Positions 1 through 9,820 of a stretch of 24,177 nt of DNA are shown here, in pieces. The DNA is from Gamsiella multidivaricata (taxonomy: Eukaryota > Mortierellomycota > Mortierellomycetes > Mortierellales > Mortierellaceae), in assembly GCF_025024155.1 (NCBI RefSeq), contig NW_026251875.1:1-24177 (forward strand), given 5' to 3'. Under the pieces are notes generated by a model. The model did no database searches. It was not told the origin of the DNA and saw only the letters and a list, made by a program, of their open reading frames with translations. The position numbers and the translations under genes are program-made. The first letter of the stretch is position 1. The number at the start of each line of letters is the position of its first letter.

Positions 1-861
1 ACCTTGAGAAGTTGAACAAACTTCCAGAATGTCTTCTTCAGGTAGTCCTCAAAGATCCACATGATCAAATGCTCGTTCGTTGCCTTGGGATGCGTCAATG
101 GGTGGTCCTGGAAATACCTATTAATAGAGATTTAGGGATGAATGCAATGAGTAAGTTCGGTCATATCACGCTGGAATTGAGACATAATGAGATGGCAACA
201 ACGCGTTGAAAAACACGTACTTGAGTTTGCGATTAGGAAGCACGCCTCCGATGAAGAGATCCTTGAGGGACTCAATGCTCTTGACGGCCTCTGTCCTGCT
301 CTTCTTTTCCGCCATGGCCATCAGCTTATCAAGACTCTTTGTCGTGTGCAGGGGTGACTCTTGGATCATGAGAGTCAGGGCCGAAACACGATCGTTCAGC
401 GTACCCGAGGCCATGATCGTCGATACAAAGTTCTTATCGGAAGAAGACAAGCTCGGGTTATCGTCATACTTGGTGCTCTCCTCCTCCAAGAGTCGTGTAG
501 CCTGTGTAGTCTTTTGCGCAAGAGTTGTCTCGACGATGTGATGATCCTTGCCGTCGCCCTCGAGAGCCTCCAGTTCGGCGCTGTACCACTGTGGTGAGGG
601 CTTGAAGGTCAACATAACTTTTGCAGGCTTGCTCTTGACAATTGCGAGCATGTTCTTGGGAATACTGCCGTTTGCAGACGGGCCCTTGGTGACCGAGGCG
701 AAGGCCTTCTTAACCTCGCTAGTGGCCTCCTTTGAGGCGTTGCCGTTCTTGCTATTGCTGTTGTTGTTGCTGTTGTTATTGTTATTGCCGCCCTTGGCTC
801 CCTTCTTGTCAAAGGGCTTTTTCACACCCTTGTCGGCCTGTTTCTTGTTGGGTCCCGCCAT
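1..861 (-). CDS. MAK21: MAK21/NOC1-like ribosome biogenesis protein, 5' part (partial at window edge)
   Basis: The start ATG is at 861-859. Exon 1 is 861-221, the intron is 220-118 (GTACGT...TAG, 103 bp), and exon 2 runs from 117 off the left edge. Splicing joins RKLKY to FQDHP and continues through a segment with LIMWIFEDYLKK and WKFVQLLK. Residues about 1-75 are basic and low-complexity, with an Asn/Ser run. The part from about residue 155 (a SALTLMIQESPLH stretch, then a LKDLFIGGVLPNRKLKYF stretch) resembles the start of the conserved CCAAT-binding-factor/Noc1 fold. In yeast Mak21/Noc1 works in the nucleolus with Noc2 in assembly of pre-60S ribosomes. The assignment rests on recalled family motifs; most of the protein lies outside the window. 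Without the intron the frame stops at 166, so the intron is needed. Confidence 0.72.
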
Positions 862-1107
862 GATGAGAATGATGCCACGGAGATAAAGGCTGATGTAACC
901 AACGGTGACAGGAGAGGAAAGAGGTGAGGTGCAAGCAAAGAAGGGGGTTGTTTACCTTTTCTTTTTTTTTTTTTTTTTTTTTTTCCTACCTAACAGAAGA
1001 ATGTGACTGCCACGCATAAAATACAAAACAACATTCAATTGGCTCTATCCGTGTGCCTGTGTTTGCCCCCTTCGTCCGCTCACTCTTCAGCTTCAACACC
1101 AGCAACC
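862..1107. promoter_or_regulatory. shared divergent promoter region between MAK21-like and mL41 genes
   Basis: This 246-bp gap separates the two start codons of divergently transcribed genes, one for cytosolic ribosome assembly and one for the mitochondrial ribosome. It contains a 23-nt T run (962-984) and an ATTGG (inverted CCAAT) at 1038-1042, about 66 bp before the mL41 ATG. No TATA box is evident. Shared regulation of the pair is inference from the arrangement. Confidence 0.5.
962..984. repeat. poly(dT) tract, 23 nt
   Basis: An uninterrupted run of 23 T, preceded by four T and one C, lies in the divergent promoter. Poly(dA:dT) tracts are known to exclude nucleosomes in fungal promoters; a role here is inference. 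Confidence 0.9.
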
Positions 1108-1613
1108 ATGTTCGGAATCACCAAATGCATCATGCGCGGCTCCTCGAGGCAGCAGCTCACTTCCAAGCGTGGACGCAACTTTTACAAGGGTATTCATAGC
1201 AGCCAGCGGCATTAGCGAACACAAGGGGAAAAAACTCCCCTACGGAAGAGTCAGAGTGCTGATCTTCTTCCCTGGTCGTTCATTTTTATGTTTGACTAGG
1301 AACGGGAAGTGGTGCCATGGGTCGCCATACAAAGCGTGGAGGCTATTTGATTGAGTGGGAGAAGGTCCGCTCATTCGTCGTGCCAGACCTGACCGACTTT
1401 AAGGTACCGAAGACTGGACACTTGCCTTCGTACTAGATGGTCTTGATATGATGGTCTCGCCACAGGAAGATGATACTAATATAAGCTCTTCACGGAACGA
1501 TCTTATAGTTGCTCCCTTATGTCTCACGCTCGACTCAGAAGACTACCGGCGCATTTAGTGCAAAGGATTATTTTATGAAGAACGAGCAGTCTGCCACTGA
1601 CAGGATCGCATAA
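1108..1613 (+). CDS. MRPL27: mitochondrial large ribosomal subunit protein mL41 (yeast MRPL27)
   Basis: Three exons: 1108-1189, 1300-1403 and 1509-1613, giving 96 aa. Intron 1 (1190-1299; GTATTC...TAG) splits a Gly codon. Intron 2 (1404-1508; GTACCG...TAG) is phase 0. The joined protein starts MFGITKCIMRG, has the basic segment LTSKRGRNFYKG, then the strongly conserved block GRHTKRGGYLIEWEKVRSF and VVPDLTDFK, and then LLPYVSRSTQ. This block is typical of mL41, a component of the mitochondrial large ribosomal subunit. The short N-terminus, rich in basic residues and lacking acidic ones, suits mitochondrial import. An upstream in-frame ATG at 1003 would add 35 residues without family resemblance, so ATG 1108 is preferred. 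No internal stops arise after splicing and both introns have canonical ends. The identification is firm; exact exon edges have not been checked with transcripts. Confidence 0.9.
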
Positions 1614-2025
1614 TCAAACTATCAAGGCAGCTTCCGGTTATCCCCTCTTCTCTGATTGACCAACGGCATTGGATTTCGAAAACCGATAAATCCCTGCTCC
1701 TCCTTCAAGAATACAGCACACCCGTTACACGAAACCATTTTTCCATGTATATTTACTTCTCCTTTACTGCCAATAAAATCTCCAACGCAGCTTCATATCG
1801 GTGCCTTTGGATGGGAGGAAACAGCTGTGTTGTGTGTGGCAGTGGCTTGAAAAAATGAGATGTGACGTGTTTGTGTTTGGCCTACCGCCGGGTATCGTAG
1901 GGAACACGCTTGCTGCAGCTCCTGCGACGAGGTCGTTTGATTGAATCTACTCCCTCCATCAACCATCAACTCCATCTTCGCTCCAACCCTCCCCACTCCT
2001 TCTCTCTCAATCTCTCACTCCCATC
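1614..2025. other. intergenic: mL41 3' end and ATP7 promoter/leader
   Basis: This 412-bp gap lies between two genes in the same direction. The last 80 bases before the ATP7 ATG are strongly pyrimidine-rich (runs of CTCC, CTCT and CACTC), typical of leaders of highly expressed fungal genes. An ORF at 1793-1996 on the minus strand has no recognisable content and is treated as spurious. No RNA gene or repeat was seen. Confidence 0.6.
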
Positions 2026-3126
2026 ATGTCTGCTGTCAAGGCTGCTGCCACCCACATCGACTGGACCAAGCTGTCCACCTCCCTCGGTCTCAAGACCGAG
2101 ACCGTCGCTGCCCTCGGTGCCTTCCGCAAGCGTAACGAGGAGGCCCGTCGTGTCCTCACCGATCTCAAGGAACAGAAGACCGCCGTTGACTTTGCTCACT
2201 ACCGCAAGGTTCTCAAGAACCAGGCTGTCGTTGATGACCTCGAGAAGGCTTTCAAGTCCTTCAAGGCCACCTCCTACGACGTCCAGACCCAGATCAAGTC
2301 CATCGAGGCTGTCGAGACCAAGGCTGTAAGTCCTTCTGGGATCTCATTGTAGTCATTTGATCCTTTTGGTCTCATCGCACAATCCATCCTTTACCCGACA
2401 ACTGTGGGCGCGTCGACAATATGCAAGGACCATCTTTTATGAGATCATCGCGCCAGCGAGCGTCCACCATCAGTCAGGATCTAGTTTTTTTTTTCAGGAA
2501 CCGAATTTTTTTTTTACAATCATCACTAACTGGACAATATGATTCGCGCCTTGATCGTGTATTCAGAAAGATCGCACTAACCTTGCAGTAACAAGGAACC
2601 CCACACTCGGGAACACGACCATCGTTCAGCCCATCTATGTTACTGTTTAACTATCTATTGTCCCTGGTCAATATCAACTCAACGCACGTTCCTAAATTTA
2701 TCTATTCATTCGCCAAATCAATAGCTTGAGCGCGCCAAGACCACCGCCACCAAGGTCGAGTCCGAGCTCGCTGATCTCCAGGCTACCTTGAAGAACATTG
2801 AGACCTCCCGCCCCGTCGATGAGCTCACTGTACGTATCTTGCTTCCGAGTATTTGCTTATTAATGCAGGAAAAAAAGGGAGCAACATGTCAACATCGATT
2901 GGATGGCAACATTGCTATGAAATATGATGCGGAAGACCCATTATCGACAAACGATTACTGACGATACTTTCTATCTGTGCACTCTTATGTTGTTGTTATT
3001 TTTTAGGCCGATGATGTTCTCAAGTCGCGTCCTGAGATCGCCGAGAAGGTCGATGCCTTGTTGGTCAAGGGCAGATGGGACACCAAGGGCTACAACGAGA
3101 AGTTCGGATATGTCACTCTCTTCTAA
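2026..3126 (+). CDS. ATP7: mitochondrial F1Fo ATP synthase subunit d
   Basis: Three exons: 2026-2325, 2725-2829 and 3007-3126, totalling exactly 174 aa, the length of yeast Atp7. Both introns are phase 0: intron 1 is 2326-2724 (GTAAGT...TAG, 399 bp, long for this window, with two T runs near 2487 and 2507) and intron 2 is 2830-3006 (GTACGT...TAG). The protein starts MSAVKAAATHIDWTKLS, continues through a predicted helical region containing AVDFAHYRKVLKN and a coiled-coil-like middle, and ends KGYNEKFGYVTLF, all characteristic of subunit d. This protein is part of the peripheral stalk that holds the F1 head against the membrane sector in the inner mitochondrial membrane. The ATG follows a pyrimidine-rich leader and an ATC context. 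The long first intron offers other AG acceptors (for example after the T run near 2497), so minor splice variants are possible. Confidence 0.95.
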
Positions 3127-3354
3127 GCCTGCCATCGCGTCGAGTCTGCGCTACTAGTGTGTGATAGAAATAAAAACGATGAAATGAACCAATTCACTAA
3201 GTGCTCAACTAGCGCGCTAGAAGAACAATGCAATGCTTGGCATATTTCTAAGGATACTAAAGCAACCTGGAACGACCAAAGAACTGCATCAAAAATTACA
3301 TGATATGTTGATTCTGTTTAATAATATCAATGGGTCGATTTATCTTAGATCCGT

Positions 3355-5026
3355 CTATGGGAAGCTTTCGAGACTGTAGTTGTACTGCATCAAAGGCGTC
3401 ACTGGAGCTGCTCCGGGGTTGTTGGGGTTCCTGTTATTGTTATTATTGTTGTTGTTGCTGTTGTTGTTGGCGTTGTTGTTAAAGTTGTTGCTGTTGAAGT
3501 TATTGGCATGGTTGTTGTTGTTATTGTTATTGTTGAAGCTATTGCCATGGTTATTGTTGTTGCTGAAGTTGTTGTTGTTGGGATAGCTGTTTGGAGGTCC
3601 GTTGTTCGAAAAGTTGTTGTTCGGTGTGCTGTTGGGGTAGCTGTTGGGAGGACCACCACCGCCAGGTCCTTGAGGGAAACTTGGGGCAGGGCTCATATGT
3701 TGGCCTCCTGGAGAAGAGTGCTGTGGCATGAGGAACCTTGGTTGATGATTGTTGTTGTTATTGTTCATGTTGTTGTTGGGCGGATAGTTGTTGTTACCTC
3801 CAGGGCCGCTAGCGAAGGGCTGGGGCATCTGAGGCATATTTGGATATCCTCCAGGAGCAGTAGAGTTACCAAATTGTGGCGATGCGTTAGCCGGGAACAG
3901 ACTAGCGCCTGGTGGACGGAACGGGGCCGGACCTCCTCCAATTGGCTGGTTGAATCCTTGCCCTGGTGCAGGGGCTCCACCATAGGGTGCAATCGGTGGT
4001 GAGAAGGGCTGGACAGGCGCCGGTGAGAAGGGCTGTGCAGGCGCTGGTGAGAAGGACTGTACAGGCGCCGGTGAGAAGGGCTGTGTAGGTGTAGGCGCAA
4101 AGGGTGGTCGGGGAGTGGCATTGAAGCCGGGTTGATACATGCCTCCGGGGAACTGTGGTGCTGATGCTGGACTGCCGTAACCGCTGACTGATGGTGCGTG
4201 CGACATCGGATGCATGCCAGGGCCGCCCTGGTATCCTGGCTGGGTGTGTCTGATGGGTGTATGGATCTGTGCCTGGGCCGCGGGAGGAGGGGTGGTCCCT
4301 GCAGCTGGCGGAGGTGCCTAAGAAGACCAACAAAAAAAATCAAAAGTCAGCGGGGATTGTTTTGCATGCATAGCATAATATTCATCACCGTCGGTCTATG
4401 CGGCTGCAATGTGCTTGCGTCCTCATCGTTGTCGCCTATTATCAGCAACTTACCGCGGCATAGAAGGTCAACTCGAAGTAGATGTCGCCCGCCGAAGTCC
4501 CGTTGTATTTGACCGGAAACCAGACTGTATGTAGACAATAGTAACAAAATAGTTAGTGCTGCCCTGAATCTCACTTTAATGATGGTTCCTGAGAAAGAAG
4601 AGACACCACAACACCATTAAGCGTCGTACCATCGAGCTCGCCCTTGTCGATGACCTCGTGCAGGAGCAGGACTCCATCGCCGATGAGTTCGTTCTTCTTG
4701 CCCTCGTCGTAGACAGCAACGTGCATATCCATCTGAGAATGAAACACATCCAGACGCACCTAAAGACATCGAGAGAACAGCGAAGTATGAGACAAAGGGT
4801 CGACGAGGCAAGGCAATCGAAGTAGAGAAGATGGGTGCCATAAAAAGTCGCTTGCCTCTTGATCCCACTCTGGCTCGAGTGAAGCGATGAGTGAGGCGCG
4901 GGTGCGCTTCTTCTGCTCGCCTAGCTTGAGCTGAACAAAGGGCGACTGCTTGCCTCCGCTCCTATTGATGAGCTTCCTGCCCTTGATAGGGATGGCCACC
5001 AGGGTACCGATCTTGTGAGATGTCAT
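3355..5026 (-). CDS. C2-domain protein with Pro-rich repeats and Asn-rich tail (Inn1/Fic1-like architecture)
   Basis: Four exons on the minus strand: 5026-4856, 4759-4630, 4524-4454 and 4317-3355, giving 444 aa. Intron 1 (4855-4760) begins GCAAGC, not GT; intron 2 (4629-4525) and intron 3 (4453-4318) are GT-AG. Residues 1-124 form a C2 domain: GTLVAIPIKGRKL, then PEWDQE joined to VRLDVF, VAVYDEG, GELD joined to VWFPVKY, and GDIYFELTFYAA. From residue 125 the protein is Pro-rich, including four copies of the octapeptide PFSPAPxQ; residues about 330-425 are Asn-rich. The order C2 then Pro-rich tail matches Inn1/Fic1, which link membrane to the contractile ring at cytokinesis through SH3 partners. 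It could instead be a general membrane or endocytic C2 adaptor. The start MTSHKIG is chosen because the 38 residues from an upstream ATG (5140) do not fit a C2 protein. Confidence 0.75.
3426..3590 (-). repeat. trinucleotide tract coding for poly-Asn
   Basis: Imperfect AAC/AAT repeats on the minus strand code for the Asn-rich tail of the C2 protein, broken by His, Phe and Ser codons. Such tracts change length easily. The opposite strand shows long Leu or Val runs that are mere shadows. Confidence 0.85.
3998..4093 (-). repeat. 24-bp tandem repeat (4 copies) in the C2 protein gene
   Basis: Four head-to-tail 24-bp units at 3998, 4022, 4046 and 4070 code for the octapeptide PFSPAPxQ. The Pro spacing gives repeated PxxP-like sites, which in Inn1-type proteins bind SH3 domains; that role here is inference. 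Confidence 0.85.
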
Positions 5027-6251
5027 CGGGCTTGTGGGTGTCGGAGGGGAGTGTGTAAAGAAGAGAAGAATGTAGGCGGGGTGGGATGAAGAAGCGGGGG
5101 ATGATGACAGCCAAAACAAAAATAAATAAAAAGCGAGCACTGGTCTGAGCTGCAGCCGTGTGAGAAAGCTGCGTCCACTATTTTCTCCACCACGTACGAC
5201 ATACGAGCACTCTCTGCAAAAATGACTCCATGGTCGCTTTTTATTCCTTCCACCCCACTATTAGCAATTGTGGATACCTTTGCAAGGGACAGATACCCCT
5301 GTTCCAGGCACGGGCTGTGTTGCAGCGTCTGAAGGGATCGAATATTTATTTCCTTTTAGAAGTTCATTATTTCCTCCCAATGTAGGCTCTTTTTTTGCGC
5401 CCAGTGGGTTTAGCGTGTAACTCTATACCCGTACGTTCCTCAGCATGTGTCATCGACCGTTCCATGTCTCTGCCAGTCTACGATCTATAGTCTAGTAACC
5501 GAGAATAGTTTATTATTTTTGTGTCTTGGGTAAAGAAAGACACAAAGAGGCACAGCATTGGAATAGAATCTCGGATACGATAAGAGCTGGCATCCTAACG
5601 AACACGCCGCAGGTACCAACCGGGGTCCATACCGAATCAATGAGGGTGCGATTGCACGGAATTGCTCATAAATAGCAGCTGGGCACAGACAGTAGTATGT
5701 TAGAAATCGTGCATTTGCGTGTAGCATAAGCACAGAGAGCATTCTCGACATGGATTACCCAAGTAACCAGGTAACCAAGTGACGCCCAAAAAGAGCACCC
5801 ATGCTAAGCATTAAAGTACCAAAGAGAAAGGAAAGGTACTAAACCTTCCGAGAACCTTAAAAATGCACCTATGGGGCATGGGATGAGAGATGCATTTTTG
5901 ATTGTTTTGCAGCCATAGCTCCCCACAACGACAGCATGACACAACACAACTGGACCCAGCGGAATACAGAAATGAGAAAATAGAACCCATAGAACGATGT
6001 CTGTACCTGAACTCGTACCTGTGTCGTGTCAGAGACATCATTTGCATCCGTTTTCGCTCGCTATATAAAGCCGCCTCGGCTCCTCTTCTGGCACCCATTC
6101 CATTCCTCGACAGCATCCATCACCTCCACCCCTCTGCTCGGCCCTCTCTTTTCTTTTTTTACCTTTCCCGCTCTTTTGTTACGACATATCCTCCCCTCCA
6201 TTCAAATCAGCACACTCACTCAACCCACCCATACCTCTTAAATAATCCGCC
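5027..6251. other. divergent intergenic region, 1.2 kb
   Basis: This separates the minus-strand C2 gene from the plus-strand secreted-protein gene. It holds a TATA box at 6062-6069 for the right-hand gene, followed by a C/T-rich leader (about 6125-6245). An open frame at 5485-5751 on the minus strand has no recognisable domain, no flanking gene signals and untypical composition, so it is not called. No tRNA, repeat or transposon trace was seen in 5030-6050. Confidence 0.5.
6062..6069 (+). promoter_or_regulatory. TATA box of the secreted-protein gene
   Basis: TATATAAA lies 183 bp before the ATG at 6252, followed by a GC-rich stretch and then a long pyrimidine-rich leader. The sequence is a full TATA consensus. 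Start of transcription about 30 bp downstream is expected but not shown. Confidence 0.7.
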
Positions 6252-7326
6252 ATGCTCGTCAACGTTGCTTCGATTGCCATTGCCCTGTTAGTCTTTGGCT
6301 CTGTCGCCTCTGCTGCCCCTGGCAACTCCGGCCAGATTGTCCAGATTAAGTCAGGCTCGAACTGGTGCATGATGATGCCTCCTGAGGAGGGCGGTGATAT
6401 TGCCCTGAACGAGGATCGTGCCATCGCCTTCTGCACCAACGACGACTCGGATGCCCCTGGCGCAAAGATCTTCCCCAGCGGATTCATCCACTCCGCCCAC
6501 TTTGCTACCGGAAACGGATACGTCCAGGTCACTGGCCAAATCGACCGTACCCGCTACTCCCTCGCCGAGGCTGACCTGGGCGGCCAGTACGATATCAAGG
6601 CTCCTGTCGGTAAGTTATCGAACTGGACCAAGATTACTCTCAGTTCTCAGGCACTTCAGCGTAAAAAAAAAAAAAAAATCCAGCGGTGTTGCTCACGCTT
6701 CTTTCCCTTCTGGTTACAATAGGATCCGCATGCGCTGGTTATAACCACTATGTGAACTTGATTGAGCCCCACATGAACACTTACTGCATCCGCTGCTGCA
6801 AGGAGAAGGTAGACTGCAACACAGGTACGAACAAACTTCTGGTAACTTGTTCCGAGGTCAACAGTGCCCTCAATATCTAATCTTTACCATATCTAATTGC
6901 AACAGGCAAGTCCACCTATGGTTGCGCCCTAATCGTTCCAGGCGACTATTCTGGACCCTCTGGCTCTGACCCTCTGCCTGTAAGTCGCTTGCTGTTACTG
7001 GCACTCCAGTCTTTTTCACGTAGGTCTATGAATCGACACTCATTCAATTTTTTCAACTATAATAGACCGGATCAATTCCTGCCACGGGTTCTACCTCTGT
7101 GAGTACTGCTTCCACTGCCACCAGCGCTACAACTTCTGGCGCAGTGACGACCGGCAATCTCACGAGCATTACCGTCACCGCTACGCCCTTGACGACCACC
7201 ATAACTGGCTCGACCACCACGGCCCCCACGCCTACTCAAACAACCAACGCTGCCATCGCTCAAGGCCATTCTTCTGGTCTCTTCGGAGCCGCTGCCGTCG
7301 CTATCGCCGCCATTCTCGCATTTTAA
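6252..7326 (+). CDS. secreted Cys-containing protein with Ser/Thr-rich stalk and GPI-type tail
   Basis: Four exons: 6252-6609, 6723-6824, 6906-6979 and 7066-7326, 264 aa. Introns are 6610-6722, 6825-6905 and 6980-7065, all GT-AG. Residues 1 to about 21 form a signal peptide with a likely cut after ASA. The ectodomain (about 22-175) carries NWCMMMPPEEGG, FCTNDD, GYVQVTGQIDR, GGQYDIKAPVG, ACAGYNHYVNLIEP and YCIRCCKEKVDC: a conserved-looking, Cys-containing fold. It resembles fungal proteins often labelled macrofage-activating glycoprotein; that match is from memory and the function is unknown. Residues about 179-245 are a Thr/Ser-rich stalk, expected to be O-glycosylated, and the last 17 residues are hydrophobic (GLFGAAAVAIAAILAF), as in GPI-anchor signals. 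Location at cell surface or wall is inferred. Intron 1 contains a 15-nt A run; GTGAGT at 7099 looks like a donor but the frame reads through it. Confidence 0.82.
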
Positions 7327-7420
7327 TGAAGGAAACGTGCTCAAAAAGAACATGTTATATTGTATCAAGCACTAATATATAGTAGAGTACGCGACGCAGA
7401 CCAAAGGACCAGCGATAGTA

Positions 7421-7565
7421 CAGTCGAATCTGGTTTATCGGCCCAACTCACCATACGAAACTGGGCCGATAACTCTAATTTGAAATTGAATTAAACCTCT
7501 CTGAAAGGACTATTCTTAAGTCGAAAAATACAGTCACATATTCAGTCACATGCTGCGCTGCAAGC
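7421..7565 (+). repeat. left terminal inverted repeat with subterminal hairpin
   Basis: The 145-bp left end includes a hairpin: arm TTATCGGCCCA (7435-7445), a 16-base loop (7446-7461), arm TGGGCCGATAA (7462-7472). Its inner 37 bases (7529-7565) are repeated exactly in inverse at 9690-9726. The stretch between is repeated with mismatches. Confidence 0.85.
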
Positions 7566-7592
7566 CGCAGGCCCAGAAACCTTTATTCACGT

Positions 7593-7907
7593 CTATTGCG
7601 TCTTATTCTTTAACGCTGCACAAGTATGCACCAGTTCCTTCATTATCCCTCGAATCCCCCGCCTCTCCTTCAAGTCCTGCTCCGTAACCTGTTTGAGTTG
7701 TTTGATGCCTTCAACACTGAGTACATCGTGGTCACCTGCCAGATACTTCAGTATTTCAATGGTCGCATCCAAGTCTACGTCTGCTAACGGTGAGCTTGCA
7801 TTTCCGTCATTGCTTGTAGACCCGTCACTGCTAACTTCGCCTTCGGAATAGTCTCCGTCTCTTTCTTCCACTATATTCACCTGATGTAGCGCTTCCTCAG
7901 CCAGCTC
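7593..7907 (-). pseudogene. separated C-terminal tail of the transposase
   Basis: Directly after the TAG at 7910-7908 the same frame continues for 104 codons to a TAA at 7593-7595. It begins ELAEEALHQVNIVEERD and is acidic and Ser/Asp-rich, then helical (ATIEILKYLAG, IMKELVHTCAALKNK). The residues before the stop (GNKDE) and after it (ELAEE) join smoothly, so a single substitution, for example of a Glu codon, probably made the stop. Confidence 0.7.
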
Positions 7908-9630
7908 CTACTCATCCTTGTTTCCTATTACTCGGAAACTCCAACTATTCTCCGTAGTAGTCTCGGCGATCAGATGCTCGAAATATGCCCGCTCCTGCTC
8001 TTTATATTGGTTGTGTCGGAAGTATTGAAGAGGTGGTTGTTGATGTCCAGCATGGGTTGGCAGTCGTCGTCGGAGCTGCTCGCGCATTTCCGTCGGAGGG
8101 ACTGGCGTTTTGGAGAAGCAGTTTCGCAGCGTTAGAGGCTTCATTCGACTCCATGCATAGGGGATCAATGTCCAAGCGAGTTCATCGGAGATACGTTTCT
8201 TTTTACCATAGCTGCGAACAAGATACGTTTCGTAGCTGAGCATCTCCAAGAAAGCTCGTTTGAAAACACTAATGACGCCCGCGTCGAGAGGTTGCGTTAC
8301 TGATGTGGTGTTTGTCGGGAGCCGTCGTATGTGAAGATGCTTCCAAGGCGTGTTGGTTCGTGAATCACGCATGTCGATGTTGTTATGTGCACCTGCGGAG
8401 TCAAGAAGGAGAAGGGTTGGCTGCGAGAGATCGTCATCAAACATTTGTAGCCATTTTACGAATAGGTCTCTGTTCATCCATCCCGAATTTGTTTCCCTCA
8501 TGAGCATCCTTTTCGCTGAATCTTTTTCAAGATCCTTTGGAATGCTTTTGCCTAAAGTAAAGAGCATTACAGAGTCGTAAAGGTCAAGAATTGAAATAAA
8601 AAACACGAATAAATAAGTGACGATTGCAACACAATCATACATTCAACGCATTACCGATGACCAACGGCTTCAACGAATCCTTGGTGTCTGCCATGGCGAG
8701 AGAGGAGCCAGAAGCATTAATGCAAAACAGGGTGGAGACCCTGCAGCTCCTGTTGGCCTTGGCGCCCGACTTTGACCCTGGAGTTGTGTAAGACTTGTCG
8801 ACTAGCTCCTGCAAGTAAAAGCCAGTCTCGTCGCAATTGAATATGTTGTCCGGAGTATATTGGGCGCAAAGCTGACGGATGTCGATAAGCTCCGGTTCAA
8901 TCGCCTCCAGGTCGACTGATCCTGCTTCTCCATGAAGCTGACAATAGGTTATCCCATGACGTTTCTTGAAGTCATTAAACCACGAGGCTGAAAATGACGG
9001 TGGTGCCTCAGACATGGTATCGCCCGAACCGTCCTGAAGATCGACTAGAACCGTACATGCTTTCTTGATCATCTTGCCGTTGACAGGGACGTTCTGCTTC
9101 CGCTGATCTTGCAGCCACCGGTAGAGGACCTCCTCAATCATTAGATTCTCTCGATCGACGATGTAATAAGCGCCCGTGGGGTGCGTCTTGGCTGCAGCAC
9201 GTAGTTCGCCTTCTCGCTTGAGCATGCGTTCAAGGCTAACTTTCGGAAGATGGACTCCTATCAGGCGTTCAAAAGACCTGTGAGAAAGCTGGATGGGGAG
9301 GTCTTCCTTCCGATCCTGAAGATAGTGATATATGTCCAATAATTCGACTTGCTGCTCCAAGGTGTGAGGGACCCTGGCCATCGGGATCTCGAACTGGTTG
9401 GCGTGAGGAAACGCAAGGAGTGTATCCATATCTTTGCGTCTGGCACAATCCAAAATGAAGTTGTAAATCAGTCGACGACTGCGCTCAATATCCTCGAGTT
9501 CGCGCTTGGTGTATTTTTTGTTATGATTGGCAGGAAGTTGTGCAAGAGTTGATTTTTGTTTTTTGCTTGACGTCGATGCCCGGGTCGAGAGCGACTCATA
9601 TTGTCTTTTTTTTGGGGGTTTTGTAGTCAT
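7908..9630 (-). CDS. pogo/Tigger-type DDE transposase (C-terminal tail cut by a stop)
   Basis: Exon 1 is 9630-8655, the intron is 8654-8552 (GTAATG...TAG, splits a Gly codon), and exon 2 is 8551-7908, giving 539 aa. The N-terminus is basic (MTTKPPKKRQYE). Residues about 163-225 fit a CENP-B/Tc5-type helix-turn-helix (YRWLQDQRKQNVP ... FNDFKKRHGI). The DDE_1 core follows: D267 in NIFNCDETGFYLQ, D376 in LLLLDSAGAHNN and D415 in TSVTQPLDAGVI, with 38 residues between the second and third. All three catalytic residues are present. The enzyme would bind the element's own inverted repeats in the nucleus and cut and paste it. An ATG at 9705 lies inside the inverted repeat and adds 25 unsupported residues. 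Translation ends at TAG 7910-7908, but the frame stays open for 104 more codons (see tail), so activity is uncertain. Confidence 0.82.
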
Positions 9631-9689
9631 GGTGTTGAGATGTATAGAATGCAATACATGAGACGTGTCCATGAAGAAGCAAGAAGCAC

Positions 9690-9820
9690 GCTTGCAGCGC
9701 AGCATGTGACTGAATATGTGACTGTATTATTTCGTCTTTAGAATAATCCACCCAGAGAGGTCAATTCAATTTCAAATTAGAGTTATCGGCCCAACTCACC
9801 ATACGAAACTGGGCCGATAA
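9690..9820 (-). repeat. right inverted repeat of the transposase element, lacking the outermost bases
   Basis: It is the inverse of 7435-7565. After the hairpin (9783-9820) the expected end with TTCGACTG is missing; instead the sequence goes on as the subterminal part of the neighbouring foldback element (CTCTAATTAG). This truncation defines the junction. Confidence 0.8.

Noticed and set aside
2830..3006. A box C/D snoRNA in ATP7 intron 2 (ATGATG and CTGA motifs)
   Set aside because: The C box is imperfect, no clear terminal stem or guide region was found, and such short motifs occur by chance.
3380..4002. Plus-strand ORFs rich in Leu or Val opposite the C2 gene
   Set aside because: They are shadows of Asn-coding trinucleotide repeats on the minus strand.
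4566..4629. A tiny extra exon in the C2 gene (after an AG near 4589) preceded by a 41-bp intron
   Set aside because: It breaks the frame into the next exon, whereas direct splicing from 4630 to 4524 gives GELD-VWFPVKY, which fits a C2 domain.
5590..5690. A tRNA-like GGTACC/GGGGTCC region
   Set aside because: No proper A and B boxes and no cloverleaf could be drawn on either strand.
5485..5751. Minus-strand 88-codon ORF in the large intergenic region
   Set aside because: No recognisable domain, low-quality composition and no supporting promoter or splice signals.
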